The notes under the pieces are model-generated. The model searched no databases and was not told the origin of the DNA. It worked only from the letters and a program-made list of their open reading frames with translations. Position numbers and translations under genes: made by a program. Positions 8,239 through 16,843 of a stretch of DNA of 64,000 nt are shown here, in pieces. Every line of letters starts with the position of its first letter. Position 1 is the first letter of the stretch. The stretch is from Paenibacillus_G elgii_A (GTDB lineage Bacteria; Bacillota; Bacilli; Paenibacillales; NBRC-103111): NCBI GenBank assembly GCA_042219835.1, contig JBHJMN010000002.1, positions 226,224-290,223 of the forward strand. The letters run 5' to 3'.

Positions 8239-8811
8239 GTGCCCCATTTCTCAGAAAAAGCTTTGGTTCGTCTTGCCGGCCTGGCGCTCGCCGCTGGCGT
8301 TGTCATTGTACTGCTGCTTTGGCGTCCTTGGACCTCGGACGGCGTTCCGGCGGGCTTTAAGGCGGCGGACGAGGAAATGAGAAAATTGCTTCAGGAGCAG
8401 AACGAAGCAAGGCAGGCGAGTGCGCTTCCGGGTGATGCGAAGTCGCAGAAGGAAGAAAAGACCGCTACGGCGGAGCCGAAGGGGAACCCGGTCGCGGAGA
8501 AGGCTGCCGCAGAATCATCGGCAAAGCCTCCTGCAGCGGACGTTCCGCCACAAGAAGCTTCTGCCGCCGGAACGACTTCCAAACCGGCGAAGCCAGCAGA
8601 GAGCGCTCCGGGCAAAATCAATTTGAACACGGCCACCGCCGAACAGTTTGACGAGCTCCCGGGTATCGGACCCAGCCGGGCCCAAGAGATCGTCGCGCTT
8701 CGCAAGAAGCTCGGAGGCTCGTTCAAATCCGTGGATCAACTGCTGGAAGTGAAGGGAATCGGCAAAAAAACGCTGCAAAAAATAAAGCCTCTCGTCACTT
8801 TGGAGCCTTGA
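8239..8811 (+). CDS. comEA: Competence DNA receptor ComEA
   Basis: ComEA is the membrane-anchored DNA receptor for transformation. The 190-residue protein has one N-terminal span (about residues 10-25), a Pro/Ala/Glu/Lys-rich linker (about 40-125), and a C-terminal helix-hairpin-helix DNA-binding domain (INLNTATAEQFDELPGIGPS and VKGIGKKTLQKIKPL). I choose the GTG at 8239 because GAGGTG lies five bases before it; an in-frame ATG at 8218 has no clear site. Downstream the usual comEB/comEC partners are separated by a metY-type gene. Confidence 0.9.
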   Translation: MPHFSEKALVRLAGLALAAGVVIVLLLWRPWTSDGVPAGFKAADEEMRKLLQEQNEARQASALPGDAKSQKEEKTATAEPKGNPVAEKAAAESSAKPPAADVPPQEASAAGTTSKPAKPAESAPGKINLNTATAEQFDELPGIGPSRAQEIVALRKKLGGSFKSVDQLLEVKGIGKKTLQKIKPLVTLEP

Positions 8812-8934
8812 GTCGGCCAGGCCATGCAATGATGTCTGAAATTGTTTTGCGGAGAAAGCTTTCGTTTTGCGGCAGAATGTGCGAAAATAGGTACGGTTAT
8901 CCATCATTTCTGTTGATTATAAGGAGGATGCAGT

Positions 8935-10227
8935 ATGTCAGAAGAGCGCAAGCTTTCTTTGGAAACGTTGGCCGTTCACGCAGGACAGGAGATTGACCCA
9001 ACGACGATGTCCCGAGCAGTTCCTTTGTACCAGACGACGTCCTATGGATTTCGCGATACGGATCACGCCGCCGATTTATTCGCTCTTAAAGAGCCCGGTA
9101 ACATCTACACGCGCATTATGAATCCGACGACCGACGTGTTCGAAAAACGCGTTGCTGCGCTCGAAGGCGGGGCCGCGGCTCTGGCGACGGCATCCGGTCA
9201 AGCGGCCATCACGTACTCGATCCTTAACATTGCCGGAGCGGGCGACGAGATCGTTTCATCGTCCAGCCTGTACGGCGGTACCTACAATTTATTTGCAAAC
9301 ACACTGGCGAAAATCGGCATTAAAGTGCACTTCGTCGATGCGAGCGTTCCGGAAAATTTCCGGAAAGCCATTACGCCGAAGACGAAAGCCGTGTTCGCGG
9401 AGGCGATCGGCAATCCTAAGGGCGACGTGCTTGACATTGCTGCCGTAGCGGCCATTGCGCATGAGAACGGCATTCCGTTGATTATCGACAATACGTTCCC
9501 AAGCCCGTATCTTTGCCGTCCGATCGAACACGGAGCGGACATTGTCGTTCATTCCGCGACCAAATTTATCGGCGGACACGGCACCTCGATCGGGGGCATT
9601 ATCGTCGACGGCGGACGGTTTGACTGGAAAGCCAGCGGCAAATTTTCCGGTCTGACCGACCCGGACCCGAGCTACAACGGTGTCGTGTATACCGACGCCG
9701 TCGGGCCGATCGCTTACATTATCAAGGCGCGCGTGCAGCTTCTGCGCGACATGGGCGCTTCGCTCTCGCCGTTCAACGCGTTCCTCCTGCTGCAAGGTCT
9801 CGAAACGCTTCATCTTCGCATGGAGCGTCACAGCTCGAATGCGCAAAAGCTTGCCGAATTCCTGGAAAAGCACGAAGCTGTGGAATGGGTGAGCTACGCT
9901 GGCCTTCCGAGCCATTCGTCGCACGAGCTGGCGAAAAAGTATTTGCCTCAAGGCCAGGGCGCCATTATGACGTTTGGCATCAAAGGCGGTGTGGAAGCGG
10001 GGCGCAAAGTGATCAATGCGGTAAAGCTTTTTTCCCATTTGGCGAACGTCGGCGATTCGAAGTCGCTCATCATTCATCCGGCCAGCACCACGCACCAGCA
10101 GCTTAGCGAGCAGGAGCAGGCGGCGGCAGGCGTAACGCCGGGGATGATTCGTCTGTCCATCGGGACGGAAGCGATCGACGACATTATTTACGACTTGGAT
10201 CAAGCGATCCGGGCAAGCCAGAAATAG
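8935..10227 (+). CDS. metY: O-acetylhomoserine sulfhydrylase / homocysteine synthase
   Basis: This 430-residue PLP enzyme of the Cys/Met-metabolism family makes homocysteine (or methionine) from O-acetylhomoserine and sulfide or methanethiol. It has the YTRIMNPTTDVFE substrate loop (residues 58-70) and the PLP-lysine motif SATKFIGGHG with K210. The length of about 430 and the SIGTE end favour MetY over cystathionine enzymes. AAGGAGGATGCAGT precedes the ATG. It lies between comEA and comEB, where most relatives have no gene. I see no SAM or T-box riboswitch in the 123 bases upstream. Confidence 0.9.
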   Translation: MSEERKLSLETLAVHAGQEIDPTTMSRAVPLYQTTSYGFRDTDHAADLFALKEPGNIYTRIMNPTTDVFEKRVAALEGGAAALATASGQAAITYSILNIAGAGDEIVSSSSLYGGTYNLFANTLAKIGIKVHFVDASVPENFRKAITPKTKAVFAEAIGNPKGDVLDIAAVAAIAHENGIPLIIDNTFPSPYLCRPIEHGADIVVHSATKFIGGHGTSIGGIIVDGGRFDWKASGKFSGLTDPDPSYNGVVYTDAVGPIAYIIKARVQLLRDMGASLSPFNAFLLLQGLETLHLRMERHSSNAQKLAEFLEKHEAVEWVSYAGLPSHSSHELAKKYLPQGQGAIMTFGIKGGVEAGRKVINAVKLFSHLANVGDSKSLIIHPASTTHQQLSEQEQAAAGVTPGMIRLSIGTEAIDDIIYDLDQAIRASQK

Positions 10228-10257
10228 AGCCGGAAAACATAAAGGAGCTTGAGCAGC

Positions 10258-10770
10258 ATGATGGCGCGTAAAGATTGGGATACGTATTTTATGGACATCG
10301 CCTATATGGCTTCCACCCGCTCCCAATGCAGCCGAAGGCACGTTGGGGCCGTCCTGGTGCAGGGGAAGAAGCTGCTCGGCACGGCGTACAACGGTGCTCC
10401 GATGGGCGTGCCGGATTGTTCGGAAGCGGGCTGCATGCTCGTGGAAGAGTACGAATTAGTCGCATCGGACGGCAAGGAGCAGGTGGTTAAGAAGCAGCGC
10501 TGCATCCGGACGATCCATGCGGAGCAAAACCTGCTGTTGTTTACGGACCGCGAGGACCGCGAAGGTTCCGTCGTTTATGTGACCGACCAGCCGTGCTGGA
10601 CGTGCGCGAATATGCTCGCGAACAGCGGCGTGTCGGAAATCGTGTTCCACCGGCCGTATCCAAAAGACAATGACAAGGTGCGAGCGTTGATGGAGCAGCG
10701 TGGAATGACGTTCCGGCAGCTTGAAAACTACGAACCGCCGGCCGGAACGGTCAGCGAAGTGAAAAATTAG
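10258..10770 (+). CDS. comEB: ComEB, deoxycytidylate deaminase family
   Basis: This 170-residue zinc deaminase converts dCMP to dUMP. It shows the zinc-ligand/catalytic motif TIHAEQN and the PCWTCANML cysteines. In B. subtilis comEB is the middle gene of comEABC yet is not needed for transformation. I take the ATG at 10258, ten bases after AAAGGAG; a TTG at 10249 would lie almost on that site. It is followed by a strong hairpin before comEC. Confidence 0.92.
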   Translation: MMARKDWDTYFMDIAYMASTRSQCSRRHVGAVLVQGKKLLGTAYNGAPMGVPDCSEAGCMLVEEYELVASDGKEQVVKKQRCIRTIHAEQNLLLFTDREDREGSVVYVTDQPCWTCANMLANSGVSEIVFHRPYPKDNDKVRALMEQRGMTFRQLENYEPPAGTVSEVKN

Positions 10771-10791
10771 AACGATCCAAAGCTTAGGAGG

Positions 10792-10849
10792 AAGAACCTC
10801 TTTTTGGGGCGTGCGTCAGGCATGCGACCGGAAGAGGTTCTTTTTTTGT
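10792..10849 (+). terminator. Intrinsic terminator or attenuator between comEB and comEC
   Basis: AAGAACCTCTT (10792-10802) pairs perfectly with AAGAGGTTCTT (10832-10842), followed by a T run to 10847. The 29-base loop holds a second partial stem (GCGTGC/GCATGC). It lies 19 bases before the comEC start. Confidence 0.75.
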
Positions 10850-10867
10850 TGCTGGAAGGAGGAGCGG

Positions 10868-13498
10868 ATGTCTCAAAGACCGATCGTAGCGTTCGCGGTA
10901 TGCTGGGGTATAGGCTATGGCATTGCGGTAATCGTGCGGTCGCCATGGATGAATCTATGGCTGGCTATGGCTGCAGGAATGCTGTATTGCGCCGCGATGA
11001 TCACGAGACCAAAGGGAACCGTTTTGCTCCGTAGTCTGTTGATCGTCGCGGCAGCAGCGGGCGTATACGGCGACCATGATGCCCGAAACCGGAGCTTGGT
11101 CGAATTACAGACGGATGAAGTAAGCGGCGTGCATTTTCAAGGGCGGATCGTGACGCCGGTTTCGGTAGACGGAGACCGCGTTTCCTTCCAGGCGGAAGCC
11201 GAGTCCGTAGCGATTCCCGAACATGATGTGCCGCGGAATGGCGGCAAGGGCGAGCGGATGCAGTTTTCGATCCGCTTGCTTGCCCGGGAGGAGCAGGAAA
11301 CGGCCGGACGTTGGGAGCGGGGCCACCGGATCGAGCTGGACGGAACGCTGCGCCGCCCGGCGGAAGCCCGTAACTTTGGCGGCTTCGACTACCGGAACTA
11401 TTTGCGGCTGCAGCATATTCATTGGCAGATGACGGCAAAAGGGATAGCGGGACTCACTATAACGCCACCGGAATCCAGCGAGTGGGGCGGCTGGCTTGCC
11501 ATGCGCGGCATCGACCGCTTTCGGGACCGGCTGGCGGGGCAGATCGACCAATTGTTCCCTCCGGATCAAAGCGGCTTTATGAAAGGGATGCTGATCGGCC
11601 TGACGGATGAGATCGAACCGAAGCAGTTCGAGCAGTTTTCCCGGCTGGGCTTAACCCATATTATCGCAATCTCCGGTCTCAACGTCGCTATTTTTCTGGG
11701 TTGCTTGATCTGGCTGCTGCGCCGCTTCGGATTGACGCGGGAAACGGTTCTGCTTACCGCGCTTGCACTCATGCCGCTGTATATCGCCGTCACCGGGGCT
11801 TCGCCTTCGATCGTCCGCGCCGGCATAATGGCGATGATCGGCTTGTATGCCGCTTACCGGAACCGGCTCAAGGACGGGCTCCACATCGCGCTGATCGCGG
11901 GAGTCGGCATGCTCGTCTGGAATCCGTATTATTTGCTGGATGTCAGCTTCCAGCTTTCGTTTCTCGTGACGTTGGGGCTTATTCTCGGCGTTCCGCAAAT
12001 GAACAAGCTTCTGCCGATAAAGCATACGAAGCTGAGGGACGCGCTTTCGATTACTGTTGTCGCGCAGCTGATCTCGTTCCCGCTGTCGATTTATTATTTT
12101 AACCAATTTTCCCTGTTGTCGTTCGCTGCCAATTTTGCGCTGGTTCCGGCGTTCAGCGTATGGGTGATGCCGGGCGGTACGGCCGCAATGCTGCTTGGGT
12201 TTCTTTGGGGGACAGGAGCGGGCTGGCTTGGGTGGTTAATTGCCAAGACGAACGAGCTTCTGTTTTACGTGATAGAGCAAACGAGCAAGCTGGATGCTTT
12301 CCAAACGATTTGGCCGAGCCCTTCGCCGGTATGGATATTGGCTTATTACGGGCTGCTGTGTGTGGCGCTTGTACTGCTGCAGCCGTTTACGGCCAAGGAT
12401 GAATCGGCTGCACCCGAACCAATGCTTTATGGGGTGAAAACCAACAAGCTGCCGTTTCTAACCCGGCAAACGATGAATCGGTACGTCCTGCTGCCCGCCA
12501 GCTTGCTTGGCTTTGCGGGATTGCTCTGGTACGGCTATGATCCCGAACGCGGAACAGCCGAAGGACGCGTGCAGTTTTTGGATGTGGGGCAGGGGGATAG
12601 CATCCTGATCCAGACGCTCCCGGGAGGCCATACGATCTTGGTGGACGGGGGAGGAACGGTCTCCTTCCGTAAAGCGGAGGATGCGTGGAAGGAAAGGAGA
12701 AACCCGTACGAAGTGGGCCGGAAGCTGCTGGTGCCGCTGCTCAAAAAACGCGGCGTGCAGCAAATCGACGAGCTGATTTTGACGCATCAGGATGCCGATC
12801 ACTTCGGCGGCTTACAGGCGGTGCTTGAGCACATTCCGGTGCGGCGATTTTTGTTTAACGGGACTTTGAAGCCGCTGCCGTCCGTGGAAAAGCTGTTTCA
12901 AACCGCATTGGAAAAGGGAACGGAGCTGGTCGAGGTGGAGGCGGGAGATACGCTGCAAGTGGACGCCGGCACGGCGCTTCATTTCCTGTATCCACTGCCG
13001 GAGGGAGAGCGGGAGGGAGTTCGGGTAGAGCAGGATCAAAATCCGAGCTCCATCGTGTTTTTAATGGAGATGGCGGGTACCCGCTGGCTGTTTACAGGCG
13101 ATATCGGGCGGGCCGGGGAGCGAAAGCTGCTCGACCGATGGTCGGCGGTATCGCGGGGACTGTCTCAAGAGGAGGCACTGGCTCATGCCCCCCGTGAACC
13201 TTCGTCGTCACCGGGGGCGGCAGCGCCGGTACCGGTAGTATACAAACCTGTCGATGTGTTGAAGGTAGCCCATCACGGGAGCAAGTCGTCCACGGCAGAA
13301 GAGTGGTTGAACGCCTGGAGGCCGAAGCACGCAGTCATCTCCGCCGGGGTGAACAATATGTACGGGCATCCGAACCGGCAGGTGCTGGATCGGCTGACGT
13401 CGTACGGTATAAGCGTGCAGCGGACGGACATGGACGGGGAGGTTCAGATGACCGTGCGTGGCGGTAAAATTTATACGCGAACGAAGCTCCGGCCCTGA
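10868..13498 (+). CDS. comEC: Competence DNA channel ComEC/Rec2
   Basis: ComEC moves single-stranded DNA across the membrane in transformation. The 876-residue protein has an N-terminal membrane/OB-like region (DUF4131), a polytopic competence domain (about residues 225-520; SGLNVAIFLG, TGASPSIVRAGIMAMIGLYA), and a C-terminal metallo-beta-lactamase-like domain with LDVGQGDSILIQ, HILVDGGG-like and LTHQDADHFGGL motifs. The start at 10868 follows GGAAGGAGGAGCGG. An in-frame upstream start at 10811 would fall in the terminator hairpin. Confidence 0.95.
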   Translation: MSQRPIVAFAVCWGIGYGIAVIVRSPWMNLWLAMAAGMLYCAAMITRPKGTVLLRSLLIVAAAAGVYGDHDARNRSLVELQTDEVSGVHFQGRIVTPVSVDGDRVSFQAEAESVAIPEHDVPRNGGKGERMQFSIRLLAREEQETAGRWERGHRIELDGTLRRPAEARNFGGFDYRNYLRLQHIHWQMTAKGIAGLTITPPESSEWGGWLAMRGIDRFRDRLAGQIDQLFPPDQSGFMKGMLIGLTDEIEPKQFEQFSRLGLTHIIAISGLNVAIFLGCLIWLLRRFGLTRETVLLTALALMPLYIAVTGASPSIVRAGIMAMIGLYAAYRNRLKDGLHIALIAGVGMLVWNPYYLLDVSFQLSFLVTLGLILGVPQMNKLLPIKHTKLRDALSITVVAQLISFPLSIYYFNQFSLLSFAANFALVPAFSVWVMPGGTAAMLLGFLWGTGAGWLGWLIAKTNELLFYVIEQTSKLDAFQTIWPSPSPVWILAYYGLLCVALVLLQPFTAKDESAAPEPMLYGVKTNKLPFLTRQTMNRYVLLPASLLGFAGLLWYGYDPERGTAEGRVQFLDVGQGDSILIQTLPGGHTILVDGGGTVSFRKAEDAWKERRNPYEVGRKLLVPLLKKRGVQQIDELILTHQDADHFGGLQAVLEHIPVRRFLFNGTLKPLPSVEKLFQTALEKGTELVEVEAGDTLQVDAGTALHFLYPLPEGEREGVRVEQDQNPSSIVFLMEMAGTRWLFTGDIGRAGERKLLDRWSAVSRGLSQEEALAHAPREPSSSPGAAAPVPVVYKPVDVLKVAHHGSKSSTAEEWLNAWRPKHAVISAGVNNMYGHPNRQVLDRLTSYGISVQRTDMDGEVQMTVRGGKIYTRTKLRP

Positions 13499-13546
13499 AG
13501 GCAGAGCGGGGACGGGCCCGCCCGCTGTACGCCATAACGCGACGAA

Positions 13547-13583
13547 AGCCGCCCGGTCCATGCGATGATGGGGCCGAGCGGCT
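13547..13583. terminator. Hairpin between convergent comEC and MATE genes
   Basis: AGCCGCCCGGTCC and GGGGCCGAGCGGCT form a GC-rich stem with a short T run after it. It could terminate both strands. Confidence 0.5.
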
Positions 13584-13617
13584 ATTTCGCTGCGAAAAAG
13601 CTATTAAAAGTGTCCCG

Positions 13618-14976
13618 TCACGAGGCGGCATTGACCGAAGCGACACTGCGGGAACGCCTGCGGATATAAGCATACACGGTAAGGACGACGATCAGCTCCG
13701 AAAACGGAATGGAGAGCCAAATTCCGGCCGTTCCCATGACATGGGGCAGGGTGAACAGCAGGGCGACCATGATCAGCATCTCACGCGCTATGGTAATCCA
13801 AGTCGCCATTTTGACCTGGTCGGTCGATTGAAAGTACGTCATCATGACAAAGTTGACGCCCATGAACAAATAGGCGGTGAAAAACAGACGTATACCGGTA
13901 ACGGCTAATTCATGAACCTCCCGGGTAAACGATCCGAACAACGAGACGATGCCGTCTGCCGTAATCAAGCCGATCAGAAACACGCCCACTCCGATGCCGA
14001 TCGACGTTTTTACCGCGAGGCGGATCGTTTCCCGCTCCCGGGCCTGCTGCTTCGCGCCCCGATAGTAGCTGATCAGCGGCTGAATGCCCGATCCCATGCC
14101 GATGAACAACATCAGCATCACGCCGTGCACGTAATTTACAATGGAGAAGGCCGAAACGCCTAACGTGCCTGCCCACCGGACCATCGCCATGTTGTAGCCC
14201 GCCGTAAAGACGGCGATGCCCAATTCCGCGACGAAGCTTGGAAAGCCGATTGTGAACGTGCTTTTGGCCAGCTTCCACGATAAACGCAGCTTGACGAAGC
14301 GGAGCGTTCTGTCCTTGCGCAGAAAATGCGTGAACAGCACGCATGCCCCGATAGCCGATGCGCCGATGAGCGCCCATGCAGACCCGGCTACGCCGAAGTC
14401 GAGAACAAACAAGAACACGTAATTTAGCACGATATTGCTGACGGCGTTGGCGATCAGAGAAATCATCGACAGATTCGGATTACCGTCATTGCGGACAAAG
14501 ATGCTGAACGCATTTTGAACGGTGATGACGAAACCGAAGGTCAGCAGCACGTTCATAAATTCCATCGCATAAGGCATCGTCTCGTTGTTGGCTCCGAGAA
14601 ACAACGCCAGCTTTTCCCGGAACAAATAAGCAATCCCCGCCACTACCAGCGTCAAGCTGAAGATGAGCGTAAGCGAATGAGTAAAGATCGAGCGTGCCTG
14701 CTCCGTATCTTTGGCGCCTAACGATCTGGAGTACAGAGCCGCGCCGCCGATACCGACCCACAGCGATATGGCAAAATAAATCGAAAATAACGGAAAGGCG
14801 ACGTTAACCCCCGCCAGCGCCACTTCGCCGAGCCGCTGTCCGACGAAAATACCGTCAATCACGACGTTAATGGACATCATAAACATACCGACAATCGACG
14901 GGACCAAATAACGGACGAATACTTTGCCTACGGAATCGGATTCCATGGCATTTAGCTTGCTGTTTTCAATTTGCAT
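13618..14976 (-). CDS. MATE-family multidrug efflux transporter
   Basis: The 452-residue membrane protein has about twelve hydrophobic spans in two MatE halves, with VDGIFVGQRLGEVALAGVNV near the start, as in MepA-like Na+ or H+ drug antiporters. AGAGGTG precedes the ATG. It starts nine bases after the TetR-type gene on the same strand, so the two form an operon in which the regulator probably controls the pump. The exported compound cannot be told from sequence. Confidence 0.9.
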   Translation of the reverse strand: MQIENSKLNAMESDSVGKVFVRYLVPSIVGMFMMSINVVIDGIFVGQRLGEVALAGVNVAFPLFSIYFAISLWVGIGGAALYSRSLGAKDTEQARSIFTHSLTLIFSLTLVVAGIAYLFREKLALFLGANNETMPYAMEFMNVLLTFGFVITVQNAFSIFVRNDGNPNLSMISLIANAVSNIVLNYVFLFVLDFGVAGSAWALIGASAIGACVLFTHFLRKDRTLRFVKLRLSWKLAKSTFTIGFPSFVAELGIAVFTAGYNMAMVRWAGTLGVSAFSIVNYVHGVMLMLFIGMGSGIQPLISYYRGAKQQARERETIRLAVKTSIGIGVGVFLIGLITADGIVSLFGSFTREVHELAVTGIRLFFTAYLFMGVNFVMMTYFQSTDQVKMATWITIAREMLIMVALLFTLPHVMGTAGIWLSIPFSELIVVLTVYAYIRRRSRSVASVNAAS

Positions 14977-14985
14977 AGTACACCT

Positions 14986-15564
14986 CTAGCTATTTTCTCT
15001 ATAAAGTATTCCTTTCCACAACAAGGAAAAGGTTGTTTCGGCCGACTCGATATAATAATCGGGGCTGCCGAAAATCAGTTTGGTGGTCAAGCCTTCGTAA
15101 ATCGTATGCACGGCGAGCGCACCTTCCTTCGGATTGACCCGAAGGCTCGAATCGAGCTGAAAAGCAAGCTCCAGCTGATGAAGCAAATGATGCGAATATA
15201 ATTCATACATCGCGATACATAGCTCCTGCAGCGGCTCGGGGGGCATAAACGCCATCAGAAACATCAGCTTCACATTCCGGTTGGTCGCGTAGCGGTCTTT
15301 CATCTCCTCAACGAAGGTGCGCAGCAGCGCCCGCAGCGGCTCTCCCTTATGCTCGTAAAAGAACGTGGTCAAATAGGAGATTTCCTGCTTCGTTGCGTTC
15401 TCGTGGATTTCCACAACCAAATTTTTTTTGTTCTCAAAATGAGCGTACATCGACTGCTTCTTAATCCCTACCTCCCGGGCAATATCCGCCAGCTTCGTAC
15501 CCTCGTAACCGTATTGCAGAAGATGTCCCACGGCGGTTTTTTTGATCTCTTCTCTTCGGCTCAT
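14986..15564 (-). CDS. TetR-family transcriptional regulator
   Basis: The 192-residue protein has an N-terminal TetR helix-turn-helix (about residues 9-50; GYEGTKLADIAREVGIKKQS then MYAHFENKKNLV) and a helical ligand-binding domain. The ATG at 15564 has AAGGTGG five bases upstream; a GTG three codons earlier overlaps that site. It shares an operon with the MATE pump. Two related inverted repeats upstream are likely its operators, implying autoregulation. Confidence 0.9.
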   Translation of the reverse strand: MSRREEIKKTAVGHLLQYGYEGTKLADIAREVGIKKQSMYAHFENKKNLVVEIHENATKQEISYLTTFFYEHKGEPLRALLRTFVEEMKDRYATNRNVKLMFLMAFMPPEPLQELCIAMYELYSHHLLHQLELAFQLDSSLRVNPKEGALAVHTIYEGLTTKLIFGSPDYYIESAETTFSLLWKGILYRENS

Positions 15565-15599
15565 CGTACCCACCTTGGCTTCTTATAACTTTATTCACC

Positions 15600-15616
15600 T
15601 TACCTAAGTCAGGTAA
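15600..15616. promoter_or_regulatory. Probable TetR operator, copy 1
   Basis: TTACCTAAGTCAGGTAA has six-base perfect arms around AAGTC. It lies 36 bases upstream of the tetR start and downstream of a minus-strand TTGAAA/TAATAT-type promoter. Confidence 0.6.
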
Positions 15617-15664
15617 ACGCATCTGTAATATTATCACATTTTCAGCCATTTTCAAACAAAAAAC

Positions 15665-15681
15665 TTACTTCAGTCAGTTTA
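15665..15681. promoter_or_regulatory. Probable TetR operator, copy 2
   Basis: TTACTTCAGTCAGTTTA matches the first site at 13 of 17 bases, sharing the AGTCAG core. It lies 19 bases upstream of the EamA promoter's -35 box, so the regulator may also affect that gene. Confidence 0.45.
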
Positions 15682-15699
15682 TCGATAAAAAAACAAGTC

Positions 15700-15728
15700 T
15701 TGAAACTCGGCCCGGGGTTTGCTATATT
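15700..15728 (+). promoter_or_regulatory. Sigma-A promoter of the EamA transporter gene
   Basis: TTGAAA (15700-15705) and TATATT (15723-15728) are spaced by 17 bases. Confidence 0.6.
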
Positions 15729-15807
15729 TTTTACTTGTGGGGCTTCCGGTTTTAACGGACGGAGCCGCCGCGGGTGGGTGAGGGTTAACTAGAACCGAGG
15801 ATCGGTT

Positions 15808-16770
15808 ATGATTGTTTCGCAACGATTTAAAGCAAGCCTGTTGGTATTGACCGGCGCTGCATCGTACGGGATATTGTCCACTTTCGTCAAGCTGGCGTAT
15901 AAGGACGGTTTTTCGCCCGCTGAGGTGACAGGCAGCCAAGTGTTGTTCGGCTTTGTGGCTCTATGGCTTCTGGGCATTCCTTTCTGGGGCTACATGAAGA
16001 AGATGCGGAGGATCGTCTTTCTGAAGCTGCTTGGCAGCGGGGTGTTTACGGGCCTGACCGGCGTCTTTTACTACTATGCGCTGCAAACGTTGAGCGCGTC
16101 GTTCGCAGTGCTGCTACTGTTCCAATTCACCTGGATGGGGCTGCTCGCGGATTGGCTGCTGCAAAAGAAAGCGCCGAACCGGTTTCAGCTTATCGGCGTT
16201 GTCGTCGTGCTGGCCGGCACGCTGTTCGCCTCCGGTTTTCTCGAAGGCAGCGTGCCTCAGCTTAGTTGGACCGGTATCGGGCTCGGGCTGCTTGCGGCCG
16301 CAAGCTATACGCTGACCGTCTATTTCAGCGGCAGGGTCGCGACAGAGGTGCCTGCGATTTTGCGCAGCTCGTGGATGTTGACGGGGGCGGTTATCGTCGT
16401 GTCGCTTATTTATCCGCCAACGTTTCTGTGGAGCGGCGCGCTGACGAACGGCCTGTGGGGATGGGCGGTCATTCTCAGCCTGTTCGGCATGATCCTTCCG
16501 CCGTACTTGTTTGCCAAGGGCGCTCCGCACCTTAGTACCGGCGTAGCTTCCATCATCGGGGCGATCGAGCTGCCCGTCGTCATTGTGTGCTCCAGCCTGC
16601 TGCTTCACGAGCGGACCGGCTTGCTCCAGTGGCTCGGCATAGGCCTTATTTTTGCCGGCATCGTCGTATCTGAATGGAAAAGCAAGCGCGCCAGCCAAAG
16701 CGAACCAAAGCTTGCGGCCCCCGAAACGGACAGGCCGCGAGAAGCGACCGGCAGTGACCGTTTTATGTAA
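15808..16770 (+). CDS. EamA/DMT-family transporter
   Basis: The 320-residue protein has ten hydrophobic spans in two EamA repeats (about residues 7-140 and 152-288), the pattern of the drug/metabolite transporter superfamily. The first repeat begins LTGAASYGILSTFVKLAY and the second LLAAASYTLTVYFSG. The tail (residues 290-320) is charged and cytoplasmic. Substrates in this family range from amino acids to purines, so none is assigned. It is divergent from the TetR-MATE pair. Confidence 0.9.
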   Translation: MIVSQRFKASLLVLTGAASYGILSTFVKLAYKDGFSPAEVTGSQVLFGFVALWLLGIPFWGYMKKMRRIVFLKLLGSGVFTGLTGVFYYYALQTLSASFAVLLLFQFTWMGLLADWLLQKKAPNRFQLIGVVVVLAGTLFASGFLEGSVPQLSWTGIGLGLLAAASYTLTVYFSGRVATEVPAILRSSWMLTGAVIVVSLIYPPTFLWSGALTNGLWGWAVILSLFGMILPPYLFAKGAPHLSTGVASIIGAIELPVVIVCSSLLLHERTGLLQWLGIGLIFAGIVVSEWKSKRASQSEPKLAAPETDRPREATGSDRFM

Positions 16771-16772
16771 TC

Positions 16773-16828
16773 AAAAAGAGGCATTCTTCCAAGTAGACCA
16801 AAAGCTGCTTGAAAGAAGCCTCTTTTTT
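16773..16828. terminator. Bidirectional terminator, EamA gene / nitronate monooxygenase gene
   Basis: AAAAAGAGGC (16773-16782) pairs with GCCTCTTTTT, part of a T run ending at 16828. The stem continues inward with ATTCTT/AAGAA. Both flanking genes converge on it. Confidence 0.75.
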
Positions 16829-16843
16829 GTATGCCGGGGGCGA

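Noticed and set aside
8812..8934. SAM or T-box riboswitch upstream of metY
   Set aside because: The 123 bases lack a T-box sequence, a SAM-box core and a terminator stem.
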